Source: Kibdelosporangium sp040675465
GTDB taxonomy: Bacteria > Actinomycetota > Actinomycetes > Mycobacteriales > Pseudonocardiaceae
Assembly: GCF_040675465.1 (NCBI RefSeq)
Contig: NZ_JBFAPA010000001.1
Span: 1,364,001-1,428,000, forward strand
Direction: 5' to 3'
DNA: 64,000 bases
Shown here: positions 8,935-17,564 of the stretch, one piece after another
How positions within the stretch are numbered: the first letter of the stretch is position 1
Layout of the letters: the number at the start of each line of letters is the position of its first letter
Translations under genes and position numbers: made by a program
Notes under the pieces: model-generated
What the model was told of the DNA's origin: nothing
The model's input: only the letters and a program-made list of their open reading frames with translations
The model's database searches: none

Positions 8935-10028
8935 ACGGAGTACCGGTTTTGTCCCGCGTGCGCGCCTGGGTCGAGCTCATCCACTACCTCGACGCGGCCG
9001 GGTGGCCCGCGCGCAACGCTGTTGGCGAAGTGCCCAACAGGACTCCGTTCGGCATCGACGAACTGGCTCACCATGGCGTGGACGTCGTGTTCCGGCCGTC
9101 GATGAAGGGCCGCATTCCCAAGGCCGTCGCCCGCCGCGTGCGGGCGCGCCTCGGTGGGCTGGAGTACTTCGAGGCGCTGATGGCCTCGCGGAACTCGTTG
9201 CGGCGCAGCGCGGACGTCGTGCTGTGCTGGGACGAGTTCACCGGGATCCCCGCCGTCGCCCTGCCTTTCCGGCCGCCGGTGGTCAGCGGGGTCCAGTTGC
9301 TGACCGATCCTTCGGGGCGGTCCAAGGGTTTCCTGCGCCGCGCTCGGGCCGCACTGGACAAAATGGACGCTGTGTTCGTCCAGTCCCACGGGCAGATCCC
9401 TGTGATGCGCGACGAATGGGGTGTGCCGGAACGGAAGCTGCGGTTCGTACCGTTCGGTGTGGACGGTTCGTGGTTCCGGCCGTCGCCCGACGGCGTCGAC
9501 CGGGATCTCGTGGTGTCCGTTGGCGATGACCCGCACCGCGATCACGAGACGTTGGTCAAGGCGCTGAGTGAGGTGCGGCGCCGGCGGTCCGGCACGCGGC
9601 TGAACCTCGCGACACAGCTCGACGTCGACCTCCCTCCCGAGCTGGGCACGTTGCACCGCGGGCATCTCGGTCCGTTGCGGCGCCAGTACTACGGCACGGC
9701 GTCGATCGTGGCGGTCGCGACCCGGCCGAACATCCACGGATCCGGCATGTCGGTGGTCCTGGAGGCGATGGCGTGCGGGCGGCCTTACGTGGTCACCGCG
9801 AGCGAAGGCCTTGAGGGGTATGTGAAACACGGGCACGACGGCCTTGTCGTGCCGCCGGGGGACGTCGACATGTTCGCCTCGGCCGTCTACGCGCTGCTGT
9901 CCGACCCCGACCGCGCCGATGCCATGGGCGCCGCCGGCCGCGCCCGCCTCGAACGCGACCTCACCACCCACACCCAAGCCCGCCACCTCGCCGACCTCAT
10001 CAAGGAGGTCACCGGTCACGTGGGCTGA
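8931..10028 (+). CDS. Glycosyltransferase family 4 protein (second of a tandem paralogous pair)
   Basis: This 365-residue paralogue of the preceding gene has its ATG overlapping the upstream stop (ATGA at 8931-8934). It keeps the same landmarks: VELIHYLDAAGWPARNAVGE near the N-terminus, VLCWDEFTGIPAVA, DDPHRDHETLVKAL, and VATRPNIHGSGMSVVLEAM with the GT4 Glu. The start used includes seven residues before LSRVRAWVE; a later GTG is possible but less well coupled. Its 3' end overlaps the convergent 891-residue protein gene by 13 bp. The two probably add successive or alternative residues of one repeat unit. Confidence 0.83.
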   Translation: MNGVPVLSRVRAWVELIHYLDAAGWPARNAVGEVPNRTPFGIDELAHHGVDVVFRPSMKGRIPKAVARRVRARLGGLEYFEALMASRNSLRRSADVVLCWDEFTGIPAVALPFRPPVVSGVQLLTDPSGRSKGFLRRARAALDKMDAVFVQSHGQIPVMRDEWGVPERKLRFVPFGVDGSWFRPSPDGVDRDLVVSVGDDPHRDHETLVKALSEVRRRRSGTRLNLATQLDVDLPPELGTLHRGHLGPLRRQYYGTASIVAVATRPNIHGSGMSVVLEAMACGRPYVVTASEGLEGYVKHGHDGLVVPPGDVDMFASAVYALLSDPDRADAMGAAGRARLERDLTTHTQARHLADLIKEVTGHVG

Positions 10029-12691
10029 GGGGCGAGGGTGATGTCCTCTTCCTCCTTGGGGGTGGCGGGGGTTGGGTGGCCCAGCTCGGTGAGCCAGTCG
10101 CGGAACAGGGCGTGCAGGGACTCGGCGCCGACGATCTCGCCGGGTGGGCGCAGGGACTTGGGGTAGACCAGGAAACCGCGGGCCTGGGGGCCGCCCATGC
10201 CGCCGTGCGAGCCGACGTGCATCTCGAACGGCGAGGCGTTGTCGGTGCCGGGGTCGTAGCGACTGTTGATCATGATGTCCGCGCAGTGCGGGTAGGTGTC
10301 CACGCGGCGGATGAGGTCGGCGGCGTGCGGTCCGTAGTCCTTCAGCGGGTCCTCACCGATGATCACGCCGGTGGCGAGGCGGTGCAGGCCGTCGCGACCG
10401 AGCACGACCGGGCCGAACTCGGTGCTGCGCACCAACATGAAGCCGACACCTGGGTGATCGACCAAGGTGGGCAACAGCTCCGGGTACTCGCGTTCGATGG
10501 TCTCCAGGGGCACACGGCCTTCGTGGTCGGTGAAGGACACCATCGCGATGTGCCCGGACACCACGACGACCACCCCCGGCGCGACCCGGGCCACCTCACC
10601 CGGCCGCCCGGAAGGTGTGCGATGCCGGTCCTCGTGCACCTCGGCCCGCTCCACCCGGCCGCGCAACCGCCGGGCGATCAACCCGCCTTCGGCGAGCACG
10701 GCGCCCATCTGCCAACCCTCAGCGGTACCAGGGGACTTCACCGCAACCGGGGACGGCGAGCCGCCGCACAACCGGCCGATGTACGACTCGATCGGCTCGC
10801 CGAACCGGTTCGCGAACGCCCAGCCCTGCGTCTGGCCGTGATCGGAGAGCACGACGAGGTGATACGGCCGCGGGCCCAGCCGGGTCGCCCGGCGCAGGCG
10901 GCCGATCTGCTGGTCGATTCCCCGCAGCACAGCCAAAGCGTCGAACCGCTCGATCCCCGAATGGTGCGCGACCTCGTCGTAGCCCAGGAAGTCCGCGTAC
11001 ACCACGGGCCGGCCCGCGAGGATGTCCTCGATGATCGCCGACACAACGACATCGCGCGTGATCACCGTGGTTCCCGGACGCGCCAACGGATAGATCCCGC
11101 CACGCTTGATCCGCGGCCGCACGTCCGCCCGCCGCTGCGAGGTCGACGCCCACAGTTCCCGCACCATGTCTACCAATGCCGTCCCGAAGGTCCGGATCAC
11201 GTTGGCGGGACGGGCGAAGTAGGCGAAGTACCCGTCGGCGGTGCGCGCGTTGTGTCCACGCCGGACACCCTTGGGTAGAACCGGAACCGCGCTCATGGTC
11301 AGCGAAACGTGGTCGGCGTCACCGGTGAACAGGTTGCCGTGGCTGGCGCCGCCGCCGGACAACAGGCCCTTGCCGTCGGAGTGGCGGCGTTCGATCTCGG
11401 CGGCGTCACGGGGGTGCGCGCACGCCATGACGTGGTCGCGATCCTTTTCATACCACCGGAACCCGAGGATGTCGTGGTTGTCGCCGTGCAGGATCCCGCA
11501 GACCGAGGCGCCGGTCTGCGAGGACCAGTCGGTGTGCCACATCTCCAACGCGTGGCTGCCGGAGTTGATCCACGAAGCCAGCGTCGGCATGTCCCCGTCG
11601 CGCACGGCCCGCCGAACGGTGTCGTAGCCGAGCCCGTCCACCTGAAGGAAGATCACCCCGGGCGGGGTGTCCGGCGGCAGCGCCGAGGGCGTTCCTTTCC
11701 TTGCCACCCGGCGGAAGAAGATCTCGTCCTCGTCCAACGCCAGCAGGCTGCTGGTGATCACGCCGACCGCGGCCATCCCGATGGTGACCGCCACCGCCGA
11801 GCGGAGGTTCGAGATCTCGACCCCCGGGATCGCCCTGAAAATGGCCAGGGTCCCGGCGCCGATGATGAGGAAACTGCCCAGCCCCAACGTGAAGAACGCG
11901 ATCGGCAGGGCGAACCGCAGCACCAGCGGCCACACCACGACCGACATCAGCGAGACCACCAGCGCGCACACCGTCGGCTGCCACCACTGGGTCATCTCGA
12001 ACCCGGGCAGCCACACGTCCAGCAGCCGGATCGCGGCGGTGAGGATGATCCAGATCAGGATCGCCCGCAGCGTCACCCGGCCGCCCCGCAGCAGCCGCCC
12101 GGCGTCGGGAGCGCGGTGCTGGCGGCGGGCGAGCACGGCCATCGCCACGGTCACCAGCAGCACCAACAGAGTCGCGATGAGCGAAGCCACCAGTGGTGAG
12201 TCGAAGATCCCGCCGCTGATGATGCCCAGCAACGCATACGCCACAGCCCAAACAGCGGCCGCGATCAATGCGGTCGGCAGAAATCGCCGCCACGGATAAG
12301 CGAGCGCACCGGCGGCCAGCAGCACGGGAATCCGCCCGGCCGGCAGCAACCGGCCCACGACGACGATCTGCCAGCCGCGCTTCGCGAACTGGTCGCGCAC
12401 ACTCGTCACACGATCCTGGTGCTGGTGGCGGGCCAGCCAGCGCACGGCGGGATCGCCGCCCAGCCGCGCGACCGAGTACGTGATCACGTCCCCGATGTAG
12501 GCGCCCGCGGTCGAGACCGCCAGTACCAGCGGAATCGACAGCCCGCCGGCGCTCGTCATCGCCACCGCCGCCCCGGCACCCACGACGGCGCCGGTGGGCA
12601 CGATCGGGATGATCGACCCGAGCAGGACGCCGAAGAAGATCACCGGATAGCCGATGGTGGACGGGTTCGACCAGTCCAGCGCGTACGTCAT
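10016..12691 (-). CDS. Three-domain membrane protein: DedA-like + four-helix holin-like + alkaline-phosphatase-superfamily domain
   Basis: This 891-residue protein has three parts. Residues 1-195 resemble DedA/SNARE-associated proteins, with the FAKRGWQIVVVGRLLPAGRIP loop typical of that family. Residues about 205-320 hold four hydrophobic helices like the mycobacterial four-TMS holin-like domain. From about 335 there is a phosphodiesterase/nucleotide pyrophosphatase-type alkaline phosphatase domain, with metal-site motifs FLQVDGLGYDTV, SSQTGASVCG, DFLGYDEVAHHSG, VLSDHGQTQGW and HVGSHGGMGG. It is probably a membrane-anchored phosphohydrolase acting on a lipid- or polymer-linked phosphate. DedA proteins have been linked to polyprenyl phosphate recycling, so a carrier-lipid role is a reasonable inference. 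It is coupled to the MBL gene by ATGA. Confidence 0.82.
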   Translation of the reverse strand: MTYALDWSNPSTIGYPVIFFGVLLGSIIPIVPTGAVVGAGAAVAMTSAGGLSIPLVLAVSTAGAYIGDVITYSVARLGGDPAVRWLARHQHQDRVTSVRDQFAKRGWQIVVVGRLLPAGRIPVLLAAGALAYPWRRFLPTALIAAAVWAVAYALLGIISGGIFDSPLVASLIATLLVLLVTVAMAVLARRQHRAPDAGRLLRGGRVTLRAILIWIILTAAIRLLDVWLPGFEMTQWWQPTVCALVVSLMSVVVWPLVLRFALPIAFFTLGLGSFLIIGAGTLAIFRAIPGVEISNLRSAVAVTIGMAAVGVITSSLLALDEDEIFFRRVARKGTPSALPPDTPPGVIFLQVDGLGYDTVRRAVRDGDMPTLASWINSGSHALEMWHTDWSSQTGASVCGILHGDNHDILGFRWYEKDRDHVMACAHPRDAAEIERRHSDGKGLLSGGGASHGNLFTGDADHVSLTMSAVPVLPKGVRRGHNARTADGYFAYFARPANVIRTFGTALVDMVRELWASTSQRRADVRPRIKRGGIYPLARPGTTVITRDVVVSAIIEDILAGRPVVYADFLGYDEVAHHSGIERFDALAVLRGIDQQIGRLRRATRLGPRPYHLVVLSDHGQTQGWAFANRFGEPIESYIGRLCGGSPSPVAVKSPGTAEGWQMGAVLAEGGLIARRLRGRVERAEVHEDRHRTPSGRPGEVARVAPGVVVVVSGHIAMVSFTDHEGRVPLETIEREYPELLPTLVDHPGVGFMLVRSTEFGPVVLGRDGLHRLATGVIIGEDPLKDYGPHAADLIRRVDTYPHCADIMINSRYDPGTDNASPFEMHVGSHGGMGGPQARGFLVYPKSLRPPGEIVGAESLHALFRDWLTELGHPTPATPKEEEDITLAPQPT

Positions 12692-13446
12692 ATGCCCTGC
12701 CTCAACGGGACCTCGGCGCCGGGCGCCGTCACGACCACTGCGGGGCCCGCGGCCGCCGCGAACTCCAGCGGCGGCTCGGTCAGCAGCCGTCTCATCCGTG
12801 GGGTGCGCGCCAGGCCGGGCAGCGCGAGCGTCCCCCAGTGCACCGGCACCGCGATCCGTGGCCGCACCCGTTTCACCGCCTCAGTGGCCCGCTGCGGGGT
12901 CAGATGCCCCGGGCCGAGGCTCGGGCCCCACCCCCACACGGGCAGCAGCGCGACATCGACGGGGCCCAGCGCCGTCATGCCGTCGAACAGGTCTGTGTCT
13001 CCGGCCACATAGATCCGAACGTCATCAGTCCGCACAATGTGCCCCACTGCAGGCGCGTGCGGGCCGTGAGTCAAGCGCGGGCCCCAACGATGTCCGGAAT
13101 GTGCCGCGTAGGTGGCCGTGATCCGCAGTGCGCCGTGCACGAGTTCTTGCCCGACACCCAGCTCCGACACGTTGCGTATGCCGCGACGCCGTAGCCACTG
13201 TCCCGCTCCACGAGGCACTACAACCACGGCAGACGACGGCAGTAGACGCAACGACGGCAGGTGTAGGTGGTCGCCGTGGATGTGCGAGATGAGTACAAGG
13301 TCGGTCCCCGCCCAGGCCTCCGGTGACAACGGCGGCACTACGCGTACCAACGGGCCTACGCGTGGCGTTAAGACGGGATCCGTGAGTATGACGTGACCTG
13401 CGAGTTCCATACGGACCGTGGAATGGCCGAGGAAGCGCAGCGTCAC
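12688..13446 (-). CDS. MBL-fold metal-dependent hydrolase
   Basis: This 252-residue protein starts VTLRFLGHSTVRMELAGH and carries the metallo-beta-lactamase motif HIHGDHLHLP (HxHxDH). Further metal ligands appear in AAHSGHRWG, VAGDTDLFDG and VPVHWGTLAL. The pattern is that of UlaG-like or N-acylphosphatidylethanolamine phospholipase-D-like MBL hydrolases. The GTG at 13446 was chosen because an upstream extension would overlap the GT26 gene with low-complexity Arg/Pro sequence. The TGA overlaps the ATG of the 891-residue phosphatase gene, so the two are co-translated. Its substrate may be a phosphodiester or lactone from the same pathway; this is inference. Confidence 0.8.
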   Translation of the reverse strand: MTLRFLGHSTVRMELAGHVILTDPVLTPRVGPLVRVVPPLSPEAWAGTDLVLISHIHGDHLHLPSLRLLPSSAVVVVPRGAGQWLRRRGIRNVSELGVGQELVHGALRITATYAAHSGHRWGPRLTHGPHAPAVGHIVRTDDVRIYVAGDTDLFDGMTALGPVDVALLPVWGWGPSLGPGHLTPQRATEAVKRVRPRIAVPVHWGTLALPGLARTPRMRRLLTEPPLEFAAAAGPAVVVTAPGAEVPLRQGI

Positions 13447-13502
13447 GCGAACGAGTATCGGCGCAAACCAGGGCAGATGCGACCCGGCGCGACCAACACC
13501 AC

Positions 13503-14261
13503 TTACCTGCGAACCCGCCGCACAGCAGCGCCCGCGAGCAGGGCGATCGCGAACGGGAGGTCGTCGCGGAGGTAACGGCGGGCGAGCCGGCGGGGCTCCT
13601 TGACGAGCCGGTGCAGCCATTCCAGCCCGAGCCGTTGCATCGGCACCGGCGCGCGCCGGGAGTCGCCGGACGCCATCGGGATGCCCGCGCCGCAGCCGAC
13701 GTACCAGGCGTGCGGCATGACCTCCCTCAACCGGGTGATCATGTGCTCCTGTTTGGGGAAGCCCATCCCGATCAGCACGAGGTTCGGCCGGGCCAGCACG
13801 ACCGACTCGATGACCTTCTGCAGGCTCTCCGGGCACGCGTCGAACCCGACCGGCGGCGCGGCGACACCCGCGATGCGCAGACCGGGCGACCGCGACTGCA
13901 GTGCCTGGGCGGCCCGCTCCGGCACGCCAGGCGCGCCGCCCAGGATGAACACCGACTTACCGTCCCGCGCGGCGGCGTCGGTGAGCGTGTGCACGAGCGA
14001 GGATCCGGTGACCCGCTCGGGGATGTCCTCACCCGCGAGGCGCCCGGCCCAGACCAGGGGCATACCGTCGGCGACGGTGAGGGTGGCGGTCGACGCCAGC
14101 TGGACGAGGTCGCGGTTGCGGCTGATGGCCCGGATGATGTCGACGTTCGCGGTCAGGATCCAGCCGCCGCTGTTCCACGAGCCACGGACGTGGTGGACGA
14201 CTTCGGCCTCGGTGAGGGCGTCCACGTTCACCGTGCCGATCGGAACCCGGCGGACAGTCAC
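13503..14261 (-). CDS. WecG/TagA/CpsF-family glycosyltransferase (GT26)
   Basis: This 252-residue protein matches GT26 enzymes in size and motifs: ILTANVDIIRAISRN near residue 35 (the TxN.. aspartate region), VADGMPLVWAGRLAG, ERVTGSSLVHTL, GAPGV with a Rossmann-like pattern, and LIGMGFPKQEHMI. Known members transfer ManNAc or ManNAcA to a lipid-linked GlcNAc, as in teichoic acid linkage units and enterobacterial common antigen, or glucose in capsules. It should act at the inner membrane surface early in repeat-unit assembly. It heads a leftward three-gene operon with the MBL hydrolase and the 891-residue phosphatase. Confidence 0.88.
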   Translation of the reverse strand: MTVRRVPIGTVNVDALTEAEVVHHVRGSWNSGGWILTANVDIIRAISRNRDLVQLASTATLTVADGMPLVWAGRLAGEDIPERVTGSSLVHTLTDAAARDGKSVFILGGAPGVPERAAQALQSRSPGLRIAGVAAPPVGFDACPESLQKVIESVVLARPNLVLIGMGFPKQEHMITRLREVMPHAWYVGCGAGIPMASGDSRRAPVPMQRLGLEWLHRLVKEPRRLARRYLRDDLPFAIALLAGAAVRRVRR

Positions 14262-14317
14262 GCGCGCAGGCTACCTGTCCGTGTCAGGCCAGCTACGGGG
14301 TGTGGGAGGTTGTGCAC

Positions 14318-15664
14318 GTGAACGAGCATTTCCGCCGGTCAGCCGAGCTGCAGGAACGTCTGCACGAACTCGTGCCGGGTGGCGCGCACACATATGCACG
14401 CGGTGCCGACCAGTACCCCGAACACATGTCCCCCGTGCTCGTGCGGGGCCGGGGCGCGCGGGTCTGGGACGCCGACGGCAACAGCTATGTCGAGTACGGC
14501 ATGGGACTGCGGTCGGTCACCCTCGGGCACGCCTACGAACCCGTGCTCGACGCGGTGCGCGCGGTTCTGCCCGACGGCATCAGCTTCACCCGGCCGACCG
14601 AGCTCGAGCTGCTCGCCGCCGAGGACTTCCTCCGGCTGGTGCCGGGTGCGGACATGGTCAAGTTCGCCAAGAACGGCTCGGACGCCACCACCGCCGCGAT
14701 CCGGTTGGCGCGTGCGGCGACCGGGCGGCGCATGATCGCGATCTGCGATCAGCCGTTCTACTCGGTGGACGACTGGTTCATCGGCACTACACAGATGGAT
14801 GCGGGCGCACCAGCGCCGGACACGGTCAAGTTCCGCTACAACGACCTGGCGTCGCTGGAAAACCTTTTCACTGAGCACAGTGGACAGATCGCGGCGGTCG
14901 TCCTGGAGGCGGCCACCGCGCTCGCCGAGCCCGAGCCGGGGTTCCTCGAGGGCGTCCGCAGGCTCTGCACCGACCACGGCACGGTGCTCGTCTTCGACGA
15001 GATGATCACCGGGTTCCGCTGGTCGGCGGGTGGGGCACAGGCCGTTTACGGCGTCACACCGGACTTGTCCTGCTGGGGCAAGGCGATGGGCAACGGGTTC
15101 CCGATCTCGGCGCTGGCCGGCCGGCGCGAGCTGATGGAGCTGGGCGGGCTGCGCACCGAGGCCCCGAGGGTATTTCTGCTCTCGACCACACACGGCCCGG
15201 AAACGGTCTCCTTGGCGGCATTCCGGGCCGTGGTGCGGGCCTACACGGAGGGCGATCCGGTGGGCCGGATGGAACAGTCAGGAGTCCAGTTGGCTAACGG
15301 TGTTAATTCCGTGGCCGCCGAACTTGGCATTGCCCGTGCCGTATCCGTGATCGGCAGGCCGTCCTGCTTGATATTCACCACAAAGGACACTCAGGGTGAG
15401 CCGTCGCAGCCTTTCCGTACCTTGTTCCTGCAGGAGTTGTTGCGCCGCGGAGTGCTCGGGCAGTCTTTTGTGATCTCCGCCGCACACACGGATCAAGACA
15501 TCGAACACACGATCGAAGCCGCACGTCAGTCCTTGATCGTCTACCGGAAGGCGCTGGAAGCGGGGGGCGTCGACGGGTTCATGGAGGGCCGTCCGGTGGC
15601 CCCGGCGCTGCGGCGTTACGCCCATCCGCGAATGGCACCCATTCGCCGGATCGGGAATGCGTGA
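14318..15664 (+). CDS. Class III PLP aminotransferase, glutamate-1-semialdehyde aminomutase-like
   Basis: This 448-residue protein begins with NEHFRRSAELQERLHELVPGG, typical of the GSA-aminomutase branch of class III aminotransferases. The PLP site shows FAKNGSDATTAAIRLA, VFDEMITGFRW and the Schiff-base Lys in CWGKAMGNG (about residue 255). The GTG at 14318 is preceded by GGGAGG at 14304-14309. Haem-pathway HemL usually sits elsewhere. Here, between a GT26 gene and the sugar transferase, the enzyme more likely modifies an amino-acid- or sugar-derived decoration of the polymer. The exact reaction (aminomutase or transaminase) cannot be decided by sight. Confidence 0.82.
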   Translation: MNEHFRRSAELQERLHELVPGGAHTYARGADQYPEHMSPVLVRGRGARVWDADGNSYVEYGMGLRSVTLGHAYEPVLDAVRAVLPDGISFTRPTELELLAAEDFLRLVPGADMVKFAKNGSDATTAAIRLARAATGRRMIAICDQPFYSVDDWFIGTTQMDAGAPAPDTVKFRYNDLASLENLFTEHSGQIAAVVLEAATALAEPEPGFLEGVRRLCTDHGTVLVFDEMITGFRWSAGGAQAVYGVTPDLSCWGKAMGNGFPISALAGRRELMELGGLRTEAPRVFLLSTTHGPETVSLAAFRAVVRAYTEGDPVGRMEQSGVQLANGVNSVAAELGIARAVSVIGRPSCLIFTTKDTQGEPSQPFRTLFLQELLRRGVLGQSFVISAAHTDQDIEHTIEAARQSLIVYRKALEAGGVDGFMEGRPVAPALRRYAHPRMAPIRRIGNA

Positions 15665-16042
15665 ATATTTTCGGGTTGACTTCGGCAGGGTCGGAATGTA
15701 GTTGCCTGCACGAACTACTTGGGTGATTAGGCCGTTCGACCTAACCCGAGTAAGGGAGCCGAGGGCTGTTTGTCCGGCGCGCTGGTCATTCCGGGTGAAC
15801 ATACGGGCGATGAAGTGGATCAGTCGGTGAGTAACAGACCGCCGCGCGGGCGGAGTAGCCGAAAAACCTGGTAACCCCGCGCGTAACGGTCAGAAGTACG
15901 TGAGCGACTCTTGGTACGCCGGGGCACGGCAGCCCCGACATCACTTCGTTATCTGCCAAAGACTTTTGTAGCGGACATGGGCGGTCGGGGCCGCTTGTGC
16001 CGGAATGACCATGCCCGAACCCGACCAGCGGGGGGACCAACG
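15665..16042 (+). promoter_or_regulatory. 378-bp leader region upstream of the initiating sugar transferase
   Basis: No gene is seen here. The stretch holds a TTGACT hexamer at 15675-15680 with no convincing -10 partner, a near-perfect palindrome at 15727-15744 (listed separately), and a hairpin of six base pairs at 15920-15937 with a six-base loop. The long leader before the ATG at 16043 suggests regulated expression of the rate-setting initiating enzyme, but no known riboswitch class was recognised. Confidence 0.5.
15727..15744. promoter_or_regulatory. Putative operator TTAGGCCGTTCGACCTAA
   Basis: This 18-bp inverted repeat (TTAGG-C-CG-TT-CG-A-CCTAA) has a single mismatched pair, as expected for a dimeric repressor or activator site. 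The first 12 bases (TTAGGCCGTTCG) recur exactly at 36163-36174, upstream of another rightward glycosyltransferase/UDP-glucose dehydrogenase unit. That recurrence argues for one regulator shared by both units. The regulator is not identified. Confidence 0.45.
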
Positions 16043-17551
16043 ATGGGTGAGCAAGCCAGCTCGACTCGCCATGGCGTGCACGGACGTGTGCTGCCGGAGT
16101 ACCACTCCCGGCCGCGCCGCCTGCTGTCCATAGCTGAGCCTGGCCAGGCCCCGATCGCTTCGTGGGAGCCGAGATACCGGCGTTCCGTGATCCTCAGCGA
16201 CCTCTTCGCGACCGTGCTCGCGGTCTCCGTCGTCGGCCTGCTGTTCGGCGCGAAGGGCGCCGAGAGCTGGCACCAGCTGTGGGTTGTGCTTGGCGTCACG
16301 ACCGTGGCGCTTGTGTTGTGCTCGCTGTGGATGAACCGCGCGTGGGGCCAGAACGCCTTGGGGCAGGGGGCCGACGAGTTCGGCCGGCTGGGCCGGGGCC
16401 TGTTCTCCGCGGCGGTGGTGCTCGCCCTCGGCGGTCTGGCCGTCGACTCGACGAACATCCGGGTGTGGGTGTTCGTCGCGATCCCGGCGATCGCCGTACT
16501 CGCCTTCCCGCAGCGGTATCTGTTGCGGCGCTTGCTGCATAAGTCGCGCAGGGAAGGCAAGTGTCTGTTACCGGTGCTCGTCGCCGGCAGCGTGGAGACC
16601 GCGCGCGACCTGATCGTGCGCACGAAACTGGCGCCACACCTCGGCTGGAAGGTCGAGGCAGTGTGCACTTTCGACGGTCGCGGCGACAGCGACGACGAGC
16701 TCGAGGGCGTCCCGGTGGTGGGCCGCCTGCGCGAGCTGGCCGAGCACGTCCGGCGCGGGGGCTACCGCGTGGTGGCGATCGCCTCCGACCCGTACTGGAG
16801 CCCGCGGCGGCTGCAGGAACTGGCCTGGAACCTGGAAGGCAGCGAGGCCGAGATGGTCGTCGCGCCGGTGCTGATGGAGGTCGCCGGGCCGCGCCTGCAC
16901 GTGAGCGGTGTGCTGGGCATGCCGCTGCTGCGGGTGAGCGCGCCGGTGTTCAGCGGCGCCCGCCGGGTGGTCAAGGAGATCGTCGACCGGGTCGGCTCCG
17001 GCCTGCTGCTCACCCTGTTCTCCCCGCTGATCCTGGCGATCAGCCTGCTGATCCTGTTGGACAGCCGGGGTTCGGTGTTCTACCGGCAGCGCCGTATCGG
17101 CAAGGACGGCCGCTCGTTCACCATGGTGAAGTTCCGCACGATGGTGAAAAACGCGCACGCTATGAAGGCCGGGCTGGCCAACGAGGGCAACGGCCTGCTG
17201 TTCAAGATGCGCAAGGACCCACGCGTCACCCGGGTCGGCGCGGTGCTCCGACGGTACTCATTGGACGAACTGCCGCAGCTTTTCAACGTGCTGCGCGGGC
17301 AGATGTCGTTGGTGGGGCCGCGGCCGCCGCTGCCCGAGGAGACGAAGAAGTACGCCCCGGATGTCCGGCGGCGGCTGTTGGTGAAGCCGGGCATGACCGG
17401 TCTGTGGCAGGTCAGCGGTCGAAGCGACCTGCCGTGGGAGGAGTCCGTCCGGCTCGATCTCCGCTATGTAGAGGACTGGTCGCTGACGTTGGACGCAGTG
17501 ATCCTGTGGAAGACGGTCCGTGCCGTGGTGACCGGACAGGGGGCCTACTGA
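16043..17551 (+). CDS. Polyprenyl-phosphate sugar-1-phosphate transferase (initiating exopolysaccharide transferase)
   Basis: This 502-residue protein has four to five N-terminal membrane helices (about residues 50-175), a cytosolic Rossmann-like domain (about 180-310) and a C-terminal bacterial sugar transferase domain. The last shows KFRTMV, DELPQLFNVLRGQMSLVGPR and KPGMTGLWQVSGRSDLPW. This is the WbaP/CpsE-type layout, which moves hexose-1-phosphate from a nucleotide sugar onto undecaprenyl or decaprenyl phosphate. It is the only such enzyme seen in the window and so probably starts every repeat unit made here. ATG 16043 was chosen for its Gly-rich ribosome site and the clean N-terminus. 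Confidence 0.92.
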   Translation: MGEQASSTRHGVHGRVLPEYHSRPRRLLSIAEPGQAPIASWEPRYRRSVILSDLFATVLAVSVVGLLFGAKGAESWHQLWVVLGVTTVALVLCSLWMNRAWGQNALGQGADEFGRLGRGLFSAAVVLALGGLAVDSTNIRVWVFVAIPAIAVLAFPQRYLLRRLLHKSRREGKCLLPVLVAGSVETARDLIVRTKLAPHLGWKVEAVCTFDGRGDSDDELEGVPVVGRLRELAEHVRRGGYRVVAIASDPYWSPRRLQELAWNLEGSEAEMVVAPVLMEVAGPRLHVSGVLGMPLLRVSAPVFSGARRVVKEIVDRVGSGLLLTLFSPLILAISLLILLDSRGSVFYRQRRIGKDGRSFTMVKFRTMVKNAHAMKAGLANEGNGLLFKMRKDPRVTRVGAVLRRYSLDELPQLFNVLRGQMSLVGPRPPLPEETKKYAPDVRRRLLVKPGMTGLWQVSGRSDLPWEESVRLDLRYVEDWSLTLDAVILWKTVRAVVTGQGAY

Positions 17552-17564
17552 TGGGAGTTGTGAC

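Noticed and set aside
12688..13836. Longer 382-residue form of the MBL hydrolase
   Set aside because: The extra N-terminus is Arg/Pro/Ala-rich, runs antisense-like through the GT26 gene in another frame, and lacks a ribosome site.
15665..16042. Known riboswitch in the leader of the initiating transferase
   Set aside because: One six-pair hairpin and a palindrome are present, but no conserved core of a known riboswitch class was recognised.
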